DNA from: Pyrenochaeta sp. MPI-SDFR-AT-0127
Taxonomy: Eukaryota; Ascomycota; Dothideomycetes; Pleosporales; Cucurbitariaceae
DNA: 64,000 bases
Assembly (NCBI GenBank): GCA_020747015.1
Contig: JAGTJM010000012.1
Span: forward strand, 1-64,000
Reading direction: 5' to 3'
Position numbers and translations under genes: made by a program. Positions within the stretch are counted from its first letter, which is position 1, and each line of letters opens with the position of its first letter. Under the pieces are notes generated by a model. It was given only the letters and a program-made list of their open reading frames with translations. It had not been told where the DNA came from and made no database searches. Below, piece by piece: positions 47,285-57,997 of the stretch.

Positions 47285-47959
47285 TATGCCGTTTGTGTAG
47301 TGTAGAAAATGTCAGGGGGAAACTGGAGGCACGAAGTGCTTTATCAATACTGTGCTGCCTGTCAGCGTCGTCATCGGCTGCGGCTTCCGCGTAGTCCAGG
47401 GCAGTAAGAAACGGCTGCCTGCAAACAAAGGGATGCTGCTTACGTCAATCCTGCAGACCGACCGTTGGGTACAATTGATGTTGGTGAAGTGTGGGCTGAG
47501 GTGGAGGTGAGGGTAACTGAGGCTGGTGAAGAGGGTTGGTGGGGTATTTTTACTACGCTTGGTGGGGCTGCTTGATTGCACCAACAGGTTTAGCTGACGG
47601 CGCCACAGCAACGGACGCTGCTAAGCCTTATTCATCATCAAATCCTGGATATTCACAAAGCAAGATACAGTGGTTGTTTGACTTGTTTGACTTGTTTGTT
47701 GAGATTGTTTACGTTATTCCTTGATCGCTTTTACATCTCGTCCTTCCCAGGAGCTTTCTAGTTACACATGATATCGTACAATGGACTAAACATCCAACAA
47801 TGCTGCGCTTTTGAAAAGTGATTAGAAGACCGGGGGAGAAGAGCGGAGACCAACCCAATATCTTGTACATGAACCAGCGCCGGGAAAGACTTGAGTACTA
47901 AAAGAGGACGAAGCGGAATGGGGTATAAAAAGAGAAAAGAGGTGCTCAGGCTTCATTTC
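47285..47959. other. COF1 upstream and HSP60 3' region
   Basis: About 675 bp. It contains the cofilin leader and promoter and the HSP60 3' end. A short TTGACTTGTTTGACTTGTTTG repeat-like patch lies near 47677-47702. No gene is seen. Confidence 0.55.
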
Positions 47960-49834
47960 TTAGAAGCCCATGCCACCCATTCCTCCACCCATGCCGCCCA
48001 TGCCTCCCATACCGGCAGGAGGACCTGACTTCTCCTCGGGAGCCTCCACAATTGCGACTTCGGTAGTACCGAGGAGCGATGCAACACCGCTAGCGTCAAC
48101 GAGAGCAGTGCGTACGACCTTGAAGGGGTCAAGGATACCGGCCGCAATCATGTCGACGTATTCGCCCTTGGCGCTGTTGAAGCCCTTGTTAAAATCACCT
48201 TTGTACTCATCCATGAGCTTGCCAACGATGACAGAGCCCTCGGCACCGGCATTCTCGACAATCTTGCGGGCTGGGTGGGTAATGGCGTTCTTAACAATAG
48301 TGATACCGAGCTGTTGGTCGAAGTTGTCGGCCTTGACCGAGCCCAAGGCATTGGCAGAGGCCTTCAGCAGACCAGTACCTCCACCGGGCAGGATACCCTC
48401 CTCGACGGCGGCACGGGTGGCGTTCAATGCATCGACAATGCGATCCTTCTTCTCGCCGACCTCGACTTCAGAGGAGCCACCGACCTTGATGACGGCGACG
48501 CCACCAGAGAGTTTCGCAAGACGTTCCTGAAGCTTCTCCTTCTCATACTCGGATGTAGTAGGGTCATTGATGACACCACGGATCTGCTCGCAACGCTGCG
48601 CGACCTGGTCCTTGCTGCCCTCACCGTTGAGAATGACTGTGTCTTCCTTGGTAATGGTAATGGAGCCAGTGGAGCCGAGTAGATCGGGGGTAGCCTTCTC
48701 GAGCTTGATATCAAGATCATCGCTGAAGACAGTGCCGTTGGTCAAGACAGCAAGATCGCCGAGAATCGACTTCCTGTTATCGCCAAAGCCAGGGGCCTTA
48801 ACGGCAGCAACTTGAAGCTGGCCACGAAGCTTGTTCAAGATGCAGACGGCAAGAGCCTCGCCGTCAATATCTTCGGCAATGATAACGAGGGGTCGGCGGA
48901 GCTGTTGGGAAGCCTCGAGAGCGGGAACAATGTCCTGGACAGCGGAAATCTTCTTCTCAGAGAGGAGGATAAGCGGCTTCTCGAACTCGACCTTGGCGGT
49001 CTTGGTGTCGGTGATGAAGTAGGGAGAGATATAGCCACGGTCGAACTTCATGCCCTCGGTGACCTCAAGCTCGTCCTCGATGGTCTTGCCTTCCTTGACA
49101 GTGATGACGCCCTCCTTTCCAACCTTCTCCATAGCATTCGACAAAAGCTTGCCAATGTGTGTGTCGCCGTTAGCAGAGATGGTGGCGACCTGTGCAATCT
49201 CCTCGCTGGTAGTGATATCCCTCTTGTTTGCCCTCAGATACTCAACAACTGCCTCAACCGCAGCCTGGGTTCCGCGCCTCAGATCCATGGGATTGCATCC
49301 AGCGGCGACGTTCTTGACGGTCTCGGAGAAAATGGCGCGAGCGAGGACGGTGGCTGTTGTGGTGCCGTCACCGGCGACCTCGTTGGTCTTGGAGGCGACA
49401 TCCTGGAGCAGGCGGGCACCAAGGTTCTCGAACTTGTCTTGGAGCGTAATGGCCTTTGCAACCGTTACACCGTCTGTTCAACACATCAGCGGACATGGCG
49501 GAAATGTAGCCAAGCATTCAACATACCCTTTGTGATCTTGGGCGAGCCATAGCTAGACTCAATCAATACATTGCGACCCTTGGGGCCCAGTGTTGTTGAT
49601 ACAGCCCTTGCAAGTGTGTCGACACCTTTGAGAAGCGCTGCTCGGCCCTCGACGCCAAACTTCAGCTCCTGCAAAGAGGTCAGTCTCGTGAAATGATTGG
49701 TGTGGATGAAAACGATGAGATTGCCATACCTTGTGTGCGAACCTCTGTTGCTGGAGGTTGTAGCTTGACGTCCTGAGCTTGGAGCTCGAGTTCAGGGCCG
49801 ACGTCCGCGCCCGCGATGCAAATGCTCTCTGCAT
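47960..49834 (-). CDS. HSP60: Mitochondrial HSP60 chaperonin
   Basis: Exons 49834-49730, 49668-49527 and 49473-47960 join across 61- and 53-nt introns and give 586 residues. The first exon encodes the mitochondrial presequence (MQRAFASRARTSALNSSSK). The chaperonin begins at ELKFGVEGRAALLKGVD and shows the ATP-binding TLGPKGRNVL and the catalytic loop VAGDGTTTATVLARAI with its conserved Asp. The apical domain contains YFITDTKTAKVEFE and PGFGDNRKSIL, then TSEYEKEKLQERLAKLSGG and GILPGGGTGLL, ending in a Gly-Gly-Met repeat tail. It folds imported proteins in the matrix. It is complete and of standard length. Its upstream region holds a two-unit heat-shock element. Confidence 0.98.
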
Positions 49835-50212
49835 TGTGATGGATTGTGATGTGTGCGTAAATTACCGAAGCTCAGGTTGTGCTCCTAGACTCCAGCTGAT
49901 TGCAAGGTGACAAGGAAGAGATGACAATGTGGATGTTTTCGGAGGTGCAGATGGTGGTTTACGAAAAATTGTTCGGAATCATCGAGAAGAGGCGCTATGA
50001 CTATTTTCTGCACGGACAACCATGCCTCGGCTTTGCTTCCGACTGCTTCATTGCCGACCTGGAGACTTCCGCGATTCATGGCCTAGCCTCGATTGCCAGC
50101 TATGATATGGCTCCATGAATTCATACCGCTGATTTGACTCGATGCCTCACCGTCTTTTCGTGCGGTAAGAATGGTCCTCGGTGGAGGTTACAGACTCACA
50201 GGAATGAGCCTT

Positions 50213-50220
50213 GAAGATTC
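50213..50220. promoter_or_regulatory. Two-unit heat-shock element upstream of HSP60
   Basis: GAAGATTC, two inverted nGAAn units, lies about 380 bp before the HSP60 ATG and is followed two bases later by another TTC. Heat-shock factor needs inverted GAA repeats, usually three, so this is a weak but well-placed candidate. Confidence 0.3.
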
Positions 50221-51163
50221 TCTTCCCTCGACACTATCAGCCGTTCTTCGTACACCAGAGTCATCGTCTCACCATGAAGGGTTTGCGGCTAATTTACACT
50301 TCTTACGGCTAGATTGTTCCTCACTTGTCAGCATTGGAGCTCAATTGGTTATGTTATGCCCCCATACTAATTATCAGCAAACCTTTTCTGTGGTACCAAA
50401 TGCTGTATTTTCACTGTTGGAACGTTGAGTCTCATTTGCAATCTTAAAATATTTCTAGACGGACAGACGATATTCGTCAAGTCTCCATAATGTGCTCTTC
50501 GCCCCTCTCTCAGTTCTTCCCGGAGCCACTTTTGCATCTTGGCATATGAAAGCAATCCAGGCCACTCATAGCTACAAAGTCTCTTGTGCCCTACGATGAT
50601 TGCGCTGGAAGCGTTAACTCACTCTGCATTCCGTACAGGTCGCTATATACGGTACCTCTCAAGAGCGGGAAGATTGGAGACTGATATGATCAAGGAGCAG
50701 GATCGATTCTTAATCTTGAGCCTTTTGAGACGGTATCGTATCACTCTTTTGCGACGAGTCTGCAGTGCTTTGAGACATCTTGTGCTTCGATAACATAGCC
50801 TTTAGAGCTTCTCGCATCGGCATATGAAAATGTCACAAATGCGGAGAATGCAATTAAAACAATGTGTTTTAAGTATGAGCAAATGAAAGAATGAGCTAGG
50901 TATCAAGAGGGTTGGACAGATTCTATTCCGGAAAGGGTCGCTACAGTAAACTAAGCTTTCAAAGGATAAGCATCGGTATGTCAAATCCGTATCTTCAATT
51001 TGAGTCACCGGCCTGGCATTTATCGTCTGCTGCTTCATAATAGGCTCGGCGGTGGCACTAACCTAAGGTTAATAAGCGGTGCCCTTCTCCGGTGCTTTGC
51101 GTGTGATTTTGTGTGGCTGAGTGGCCGACCAATAGTTCGTCATGCACAGCACCACGCACAGCA

Positions 51164-51190
51164 GGCAAAGAAGGCAAAGTAGGCAAACAA
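51164..51190. repeat. Three 9-bp direct repeats (GGCAAANNA type)
   Basis: Three consecutive nonamers, GGCAAAGAA, GGCAAAGTA and GGCAAACAA, lie in the region upstream of the small gene at 51578. No function is evident. Confidence 0.5.
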
Positions 51191-51577
51191 GCCTTTCAGC
51201 CCTCTAAGGATTTAATGGATTGCAGCCTAGCAGCACTGCATGAAACAGCCACGTCGAGGTTCACGATTCGAAGACTTCCCAATGCAATGCAGTACCGCTG
51301 CAAGCGACATGTCGGTGTCCCTTCAGGCGCAATAGCAATGCTTCACCTGGATAGCTTCGAGATGGAGTCATAAGGCTGAGGCCGCGCAGATCGAGGATAT
51401 ATAGTGTCAGCCTTTCACGGATTGCCCCGAAGCAACACCTGGAAAGGTAGACAGCGGTAAGCATCAGCCTTGTACACCTGAGTGCGTCAAAGACACCGTT
51501 GATCCCTTGATTTACGCAGATACAGTGCCTCAGTCTTTGAGCATTGATCTCATTACCTATTCAAACAACGCCTTAGG

Positions 51578-52010
51578 ATGCTGCACCGACAGCTCACTGA
51601 TCCAGCCTTGGGGCGTGCAAGGCAAGAACAGCGCAGGCCCACGCTTCCATTCGAGAAAAAATCTGGCCAAGTGCAAGACAAGTACCCAGCATACAATGAC
51701 TTTCCCTGGGAGAAAATTGAGGAGTATCTCAAGAGCAAGTGGCCAACCTGGAAGAATTTCAAGCCGACAAGGGTATGTTGTTCTACAGCCCTCTTACAAT
51801 CATGCGCTAAACCCATTATCTAGTTCAATGGTAATTGGCAATTTGAGATTCCTGAGAAACTGACTGAGGTAAGTCCTCTCTCCTTGTTGATTTAATTATA
51901 CTTAGACATTTTAGGGTGATAGAAGAGAGCTGAGGAATCGGAGGGATGTACCAGAAAGAAGCAGGAGTATGTCAGTGTCTCCGGAGCCAGAATTGCGACC
52001 AACGTCGTGA
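51578..52010 (+). CDS. Small conserved-looking protein, unknown function
   Basis: Exons 51578-51772, 51824-51868 and 51915-52010 all join in phase 0 and give 111 residues. The protein is basic and hydrophilic, with QVQDKYPAYNDFPWEKIEEY, LKSKWPTWKNFKPTRFNGNW and QFEIPEKLTEGDRRELRNRR, and ends in a Ser/Arg/Pro tail (RSRSMSVSPEPELRPTS). Three exons with standard donors (GTATGT, GTAAGT) and the continuous Trp/Pro/Lys-rich block make it likely real. No signal peptide or membrane helix is present. The Trp-rich block could fold as a small domain, but I do not recognise a family. More exon upstream of the ATG cannot be excluded. It lies in the same orientation 323 bp before the CorA-like gene. Confidence 0.62.
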
Positions 52011-52333
52011 GAGAGCATGGTTAGCTAGCTTTTATGATGAAGTAGTAATTGAAGGGCAATGATATCCCTCGCCACGCGTTGAGGCCGGTGAACAAGCAAA
52101 GTTGCATAGGGATGTGGGCGCAGCCACGTGTGCCGCAACCAAGCCTAATTACCCTCGCACATGCATGGTACTGCACCACGCGGAGCAATCACTGCCCCAG
52201 CGAATCAGCCTCAGCGGCAGCCCCATGGGTCTTTGCTTTCGCCATCATTCTTTCAAAATGGTGCCTGCCCTTCTGCGTTTTCTCTTTTGACCATGTGCTC
52301 ACGTTCACAATAGTACGATCTTGAGAAGTTAAG
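52011..52333. other. Short intergenic region before the CorA-like gene
   Basis: It holds the promoter and leader of the CorA-like gene; no motif is recognised. Confidence 0.5.
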
Positions 52334-54382
52334 ATGACGTTACCAATTGAATTGCAGACGTCGCTCCTCAAACACAATGACTACCCAGAAAACTTTATTC
52401 CTAGCGGTACCGCGACATACAGAACTAAATTAGTATCCTATAAGAGGCGCCTCGATGATGAAGAGAATGATCTTTGTCTTACCACCAGGGATGATGATGT
52501 GGAAAACATATTCGAAATCCCAATGATTGATCACGAGACTGGCGACGGTAAAGGTGAGTCTACCCTCGAAATACGTGTTGACGAGTATTGAATTTCCCAG
52601 CACTGGATAGGAGGAATGTTCACTCTCCTTCAAAGGTCACCCAATGGCTTGGTGTCGAGATCGTGGGCGACTTGACAGACCCCAATATGCAGCATGTTAT
52701 TGCTCTGAAACGAGATCCAAGATGTCGTTTCATGTAAGCACATCACATCCTATCAGACTACTATAATCACTCACGATGCAGATACTTTTACGGACAAAAT
52801 TCCCGCGACAAATTGAAAACGACCCGTGCAAGCCTGACTCAGATTATGACCTACCACCAGGTCATGCCTGTATACTTAGATTTTATGCTAGTCTTTGGAG
52901 CACAGAGCGATGCTAAGGACCTCCGCTTCAGCGGCTTTCGTGAACAGATAAGACTTAAGACGCCACCAAGTGAACACTCGATCCCTTCTCTTGGCCGAAG
53001 CGGGCGGTTGTTCCAACTCTGTTATAATCTCAAAGGCGTCCAATCTAAAACAAAAAGCCACGAAAACATCAAGTTGGATGAATGGTCAATCCGACAAGCT
53101 GCTGTATTTCACCAATTTGATGTAGAATACGGGACTACGCTTTGGGTCGTCACAAAAGGCGGTAAAGATATATTGGATCGATATAAGGAACTGACCGGAC
53201 CCAATGGACGATCAGAAGATAGAACATTTCAAGACCCCGAATCTTGCTTCCGGTCAAGTCTATCAACTCATTTGCTTATATGTCACTGGTAAGAAACCCC
53301 CTGCATAAATTGCAGGCAATACATTTGCTGACTTAATCTACCATACATAGGTCGACTGAGGAATGGAGATGGTACATTCGCTGGCTCGAACAAGTCTTGG
53401 ATCACGAGGTAAACTTCACATTTCCTTTTTCGAAGCTGCGTGCTAATGGGAGATTGTAAAGAGTAGTATGGCAGTTGATGGACTCCGTGGTGAAGGCTAT
53501 GCGCACAAGGAATACAAGCCATACCATATTCAAGATCTGCAACACTGGCAAGATAAAGCCAATGAAGCAGTCATGGTCTTGGAGGCGAATTCTGATATTC
53601 TGAGTTCGATACGTAGGTTTTATACCAACCTTGTCGCCCGCAAGGATTTCCCTGGATCTCTCAAGGCTGCTTGTGAGGAAGAATTGGCCATCTTTCTATC
53701 GCAGTTAGATGAGATCATCAACGATTTTCACATGCAAATAGCCAGAGCAAAGCTTTTGGTAAATATCATTAGCGATAGAAAAGAATTGGTCTTGCAACAC
53801 CTGCAAGGCCAGGCAGCAGAACGAACCGAACAACTAAACAGGAATCTTGAGAAAGAGGCTGTTGTCATGCGTATAATCACGATTGTCACCCTGCTTTATC
53901 TGCCGGCCACTTTCGTTTCGGTATGCTCTGCGATTGAGAGAATGTGTCCTGGCTGACAGATACAGACATTCTTCAGCACCGATGTGGTGAAATATCAAGA
54001 CCAAGACGGAAACAATGCCAGTCCAGATGGTTCCTTCTCGGCGCTTGCTTTGAGGAGATGGCTTCAAGTCACACTACCCCTAACAGCACTGACGTTGTTT
54101 GGAGCTTGGTCTACATATCAGATTTACGATACATCAAGAGGAAACTTGACCGTATTAGAGCGTTTAAAGAAGAACTTCCAAAGATTGAAGACCCTTGGGA
54201 CTACTTCGACCGTACAGGCTTCAGCAAATTCCGGAATAGACACCGAAGCCATTTCAACATGGCAGACAATACAGCAATTCGTCAAAAAGCCTCGCAGGCT
54301 TGGCCCCAACACAATTGGATGGCTGCAAAGCGGTAGCTGTACATTACCTTTACACAGTGGTAAACAACCCAAGCATGGCTGA
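52334..54382 (+). CDS. CorA-like two-helix membrane protein
   Basis: Six exons (52334-52553, 52601-52733, 52782-53288, 53351-53408, 53462-53920, 53966-54382) joined across 45-62-nt introns give 597 residues. The long cytosolic part contains the blocks VTQWLGVEIVGDLTDPNMQH, RCRFIYFYGQNSRDKLK, YHQVMPVYLDF, FSGFRE, WSIRQAAVFHQFDVEYGTTL, CHWSTEEWRWYIRWLEQVL and KANEAVMVLEANSDIL, which belong to a large CorA-like family in filamentous ascomycetes. A coiled-coil stalk precedes two C-terminal helices (about 440-465, LYLPATFVSTFFSTD, and 491-511, WLQVTLPLTALTLFGAW). Canonical CorA Mg2+ channels have Gly-Met-Asn at the end of helix 1; this motif is absent, so magnesium transport is doubtful. The stop codon lies at the left edge of an imperfect inverted repeat holding the hAT element. 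Confidence 0.87.
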
Positions 54383-54409
54383 AAAGAAGCAAAAGCTGGA
54401 GTGCGAGCC
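54373..54409. repeat. Left arm of an older imperfect inverted repeat around the hAT insertion
   Basis: This arm begins GCATGG and ends with AGTGCGAGCC; the reverse complement of 57331-57359 begins GCATGG and also contains AGTGCGAGCC, with a similar AAAAG-type spacer. After removing the hAT element and one target copy, the two arms would lie roughly 130 bp apart end to end, like a small MITE or hairpin. The CorA-like stop codon (54380-54382) falls inside it. No target duplication for this older element was found. Confidence 0.45.
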
Positions 54410-54440
54410 ACCAAGGCTGACCCATTGCGCTGCCTCGGTT

Positions 54441-54448
54441 CCTCTGAC
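54441..54448. repeat. Left hAT target-site duplication
   Basis: CCTCTGAC, identical to 57296-57303 beyond the other end of the element. Confidence 0.95.
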
Positions 54449-54469
54449 CAGTGTGAGGAATGGATGGAT
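54449..54469 (+). repeat. Left hAT terminal inverted repeat
   Basis: Twenty-one bases that exactly match the reverse complement of 57275-57295. Confidence 0.95.
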
Positions 54470-55099
54470 CTGAATTGGATGTGTTTGGAAAAGCCATCCA
54501 AATCTCGGTTATCCAGATGCAGAATGGATATCCAAATCCATCCATTTCAAGGCATCGGTATAGTACGTTGCCTCCAATATCACATCCACTATCACATTCA
54601 ATATCACATCTAATATTATATTTAATATTATATGCAGGGGCTTAGGGGCTATCACATTTAATAATACTATCACTATATCTATAGACACTACCGCGGACCC
54701 ATTATATCTTATACTATTATCCTTTTTCTATATAACTTTCCGTACTATACGTATAAACTCTCTAAACTTCTATATTAAGAAGGGTTCTATATTATGAAGA
54801 AGGCTTAGCAAGCTTATTCTGAGCAACCTTCGTTACTATCTTCGCCAACGTCGTTGGTAAAGTCGTCGCTAGATAGCGTTTCTGATATTGCTTTAGATAT
54901 CTTAATAGAGCTAACTTTCGAGTTAGAGTGGAGCACAAAAGCGTGTACGGCCGACACCCCACTAATTAAGGGATTGAAATTCAAATACTATAGTGTTGTT
55001 TAGTCTTAACTTCCTAGCTTTAGTATTCCGATCTCGAGGCGTACGGCTAGGCTAAACTCGCCTATCTAGAAGTTTGGCGTACTAATTGAATATACTGAG

Positions 55100-57170
55100 A
55101 CTGGCGCCCACTGGTGGCTATATGTCCGCTGCTATACTTCTGACCTGATTTCACAGATATGTTATGCTTATTATTATAAGGTTGACGGCGGAAGTATAAA
55201 TATAGTCGAATATATCCGCTAAGTTCACGGTAAAACTTAGAATAAGGAGAGAGAAATTATCCCTTTTAAAAGAAGGGGTATATTAGTGCTAGTAGCCTTA
55301 GATATAAATAAGTCTTAAGAGTAAGAGATATTAAATGCGCTGGTATTAGCCTTTAATGAAACCACCTTCTAAAAGCTTCTTATTCGCTGGATTGTCTATA
55401 ATAATGTGTTATTTAGGCAGGTTAATAGTAAGCTGTTTCGTGACCTTCTTACCTATCTCTCGCCCCGCGCAAAAGATGTAATACCTACTGCAAAGACTAT
55501 TAAAGACTAGATTATGAAAGGCTATAGGATTCATAAGGCTAAAGTTAAATAGGAGTTGCAGGATTCCGTTAGCAAGATCTACATCTCCTTTGACCTCTGG
55601 ACCTCTAGAAATTGCCTCTCGCTTAATGGTATTGTTGCTCACTTTATTAATGCGGAATTCAAGAACTAAACGATACTACTAGCGACACCTAAGTAAACTG
55701 ACTCGCATGCGGGTATAGATATTGCGGAGTAGGTTATTTCTATAATTAAGGACTTTAGTATTTAAGACAGACTTAGCTTTTTTATACTAGATAATGCTTT
55801 AAGTAACGATTCGGCAATAAAAGTAATTAGAGAAGAATTTGGCTTCGATCCTAACGAGCGCCGCCTACGCTGTGTAGGCCATATTATTAACCTTATTGCC
55901 CGCTATCTCTTATTCGGCTTTGATAAGAACCTCTTCGAATTTGAAGGGTCGGTGCCGGCGAATTTAAAGGAAGAGTTAAATCGATGGAGGCGAATAGGAC
56001 TAGTTGGTAAGGCTTATAATCTAGTTGTTTAGATATACGCAAGTCTATAAAGACGAAAACGGTGGCACTAGGCCTAACTTAAATACTTTAAGTCTATTAT
56101 CGACCTAACTGAATAGAATACGATTAAAACGCGCGAGCTCTATAGAAGTAATGATACTTGCTAGAACAGCGTCTACGACGAGATTAAGATACTCCTTAAA
56201 CTCTGAGCCCCTTTTGAAGACTTCTTATTATCTAAGCGCTAATATATCGTATAAGAGAAGTCTAAAGGACGCTGGATTTAAGATGAGGATTATTCTCGGA
56301 ATACTATCCTAAAAGATACGCTTAATTTAGAAGACTAGGAGATCTTGACCTAGTATTAAAAACTCCTAGAGCCTTACTGGCTTATAATAATAGATCTTAA
56401 AGGTCGGCCAGGTGATAGCAAGTCCTGTAGGATTAGTAAAGTTTAATTTAACCTTGAATTTATTATTAAGGAACTTATGGCCGCTTATGAACGTTATAAA
56501 CATGTATTACTAGCTACGACTAAAGGCTAATGGCACTTCGTTATGTAGATTAAACTTGCACTTAATAAAGCTGAAGAGTACTACGCAAAACTCGATGACT
56601 CACTGGTATATCTTACGGCTGCCGTGCTATATCCTGCCTACACCTGGAAGGTTATTGAGTCTTAATAGGTAAATAATAAGTCGTGGATTACGGCCGGCTG
56701 AAAAGAAGTTAAGTCACTATAGAGTTCGACCTATAAGTAACTACCCGTCTTAGATGCTATGTCACTAGTAAAGAAGACTACGATATATGAACCTGATACG
56801 CTGGAGACGTTTTATAACCGCGCAAAAAGTTTGGCTAAGGCACGAAGTAATAACCAAAAAGCAGCTATCCCAGATGAGTTTGAGCGATATAGCAACTAAG
56901 AGCCAATCGAGCTTGAGTTTCCACTTGAATAGTGGCGGACTATTAGTATTAAGGAGTACCCGCATCTGGCTTAAATGGCATTCGATATTCTCTCGATTCT
57001 AGCAATGAGCGATGAGCCTGAGCGTGTATTTAGCCGAATGGGGCTCATGATTACGACCCGCCGCAACTATCTTAAGCAGCCCACGATATAAGCAGCTCAG
57101 TGTTTGCATTCTTGGGATAAGGCAAATATTATTATAATCAAAGAAACGGAGATAGCACCTATATAGCGGT
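55100..57170 (+). pseudogene. RIP-killed hAT transposase
   Basis: Read through its many stops, the plus strand keeps the order of a hAT transposase. Near 55112-55245 is a BED zinc-finger relic (WW-L-Y-V-R-C ... NIVEYIR-stop-VHGK), in which one Cys and one His appear changed to Tyr. A stretch at 55590-55640 gives FDLWTSRNCLSLNGIVAHF. At 55780-55910 FFILDNALSNDSA and RCVGHIINLIARY match the catalytic DN-A-x-N and zinc-proximal region. At 56960-57110 AFDILSILAMSDEPERVFSR and GLMITTRRNYLK match the C-terminal hAT dimerisation domain. Dozens of TAA/TAG stops rule out any product. The zinc-ligand losses fit C-to-T or G-to-A changes. Confidence 0.88.
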
Positions 57171-57274
57171 AAAAAAAAACCTATAATCTCGTCTCGCATA
57201 AGTGATTTCGGATTTTTCCGGAAATTTTTCCATCATCCATCCAACTACCAGTTGGCAAATGGATGCGCCGCCAA

Positions 57275-57295
57275 ATCCATCCATTCCTCACACTG
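57275..57295 (-). repeat. Right hAT terminal inverted repeat
   Basis: Exact inverted copy of 54449-54469. Confidence 0.95.
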
Positions 57296-57303
57296 CCTCT
57301 GAC
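57296..57303. repeat. Right hAT target-site duplication
   Basis: CCTCTGAC, identical to 54441-54448. Confidence 0.95.
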
Positions 57304-57330
57304 TGTGCGGGCTGACTTGGGCGGACTTGC

Positions 57331-57359
57331 GGCTCGCACTGCCTCCCTTTTAACCATGC
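57331..57359. repeat. Right arm of the older inverted repeat
   Basis: It contains GGCTCGCACT and ends CCATGC, the inverse of AGTGCGAGCC and GCATGG in the left arm at 54373-54409. The middle of the arms aligns only with gaps. Confidence 0.45.
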
Positions 57360-57997
57360 GTTCTTTTGACCCTGCTCGAAGATCAGCTTACAGTCATACT
57401 TTCGGTTAGGACGGATATGCAATGTCCAAGGATACGGGCGGGGCTGGCGCTTAGCGAACAGGTGTTCTTCATCGCCACTCTACCCATCGAAGCCAGACCA
57501 CCCAGAAAGGGCATGGCAGTGCTTCTGAACTTGAGCCCCCTACGCTACGGTTAGATATGGCGTGAATTAGCTGTACAATTTTTGGTTTTCTTGTTGCCTT
57601 GTTACTCAGCCTGCCCAGTGTTGCATCCGCGGACCAAAAGTTCAGCCTTGTTGCCTGATGGTGACCATCAGCTTGCTGCAGCCACAAGGGGTCCTCTTTT
57701 GATCTATTGGCACGACTTCCACACTAGTCCTGCCTCATGGAATGGCCAAAGCTTTAATCCTGTGATAATAATCATGTGCCCCGCTTCATCTCCATGAGGC
57801 TCTGTTACCTCCACTCCGGGCTCCCGATTTCATCATTGTTGAGCGTTTCGCGTTCCATTCGCGGTGCCCTCCCATAACAGTCTCTAGTCTGTACATCGCC
57901 CAAACCCAATAGCAGAGCCCCTTTGCTCACTCGTCTCTGTTTGATCGTGATCTATGGGGGCCACGACAGCCTTGTTCACGACTGGAACCACGTCAGA
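57360..57997. other. Upstream region of the kinase-vWA gene
   Basis: About 640 bp between the transposon site and the kinase start, with no supportable gene. It should hold the kinase promoter; no clear elements are seen. Confidence 0.55.

Larger units (their letters stand above)
49835..51577. other. HSP60 promoter and intergenic region
   Basis: About 1.7 kb with no supportable gene. The part next to HSP60 is its promoter. Short open frames near 49900-50120 on both strands mirror each other and have no motif. Confidence 0.55.
54449..57295 (+). mobile_element. Complete hAT DNA transposon, RIP-decayed
   Basis: A 2847-bp element with a perfect 21-bp terminal inverted repeat starting CAGTGTGAGG (54449-54469 and 57275-57295), flanked on both sides by the 8-bp target duplication CCTCTGAC (54441-54448 and 57296-57303). 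An 8-bp duplication and CAG-type ends define the hAT superfamily. Subterminal copies of ATCCA-type motifs lie near both ends. The interior is strikingly TpA-rich, and stop codons TAG/TAA stand where CAG, CAA or TGG would be expected, the signature of RIP. The ends and duplication are intact, so the element could still be mobilised in trans. Confidence 0.95.

Noticed and set aside
48812..49552. 246-codon plus-strand open frame
   Set aside because: It is antisense to HSP60, whose full conserved sequence lies on the minus strand.
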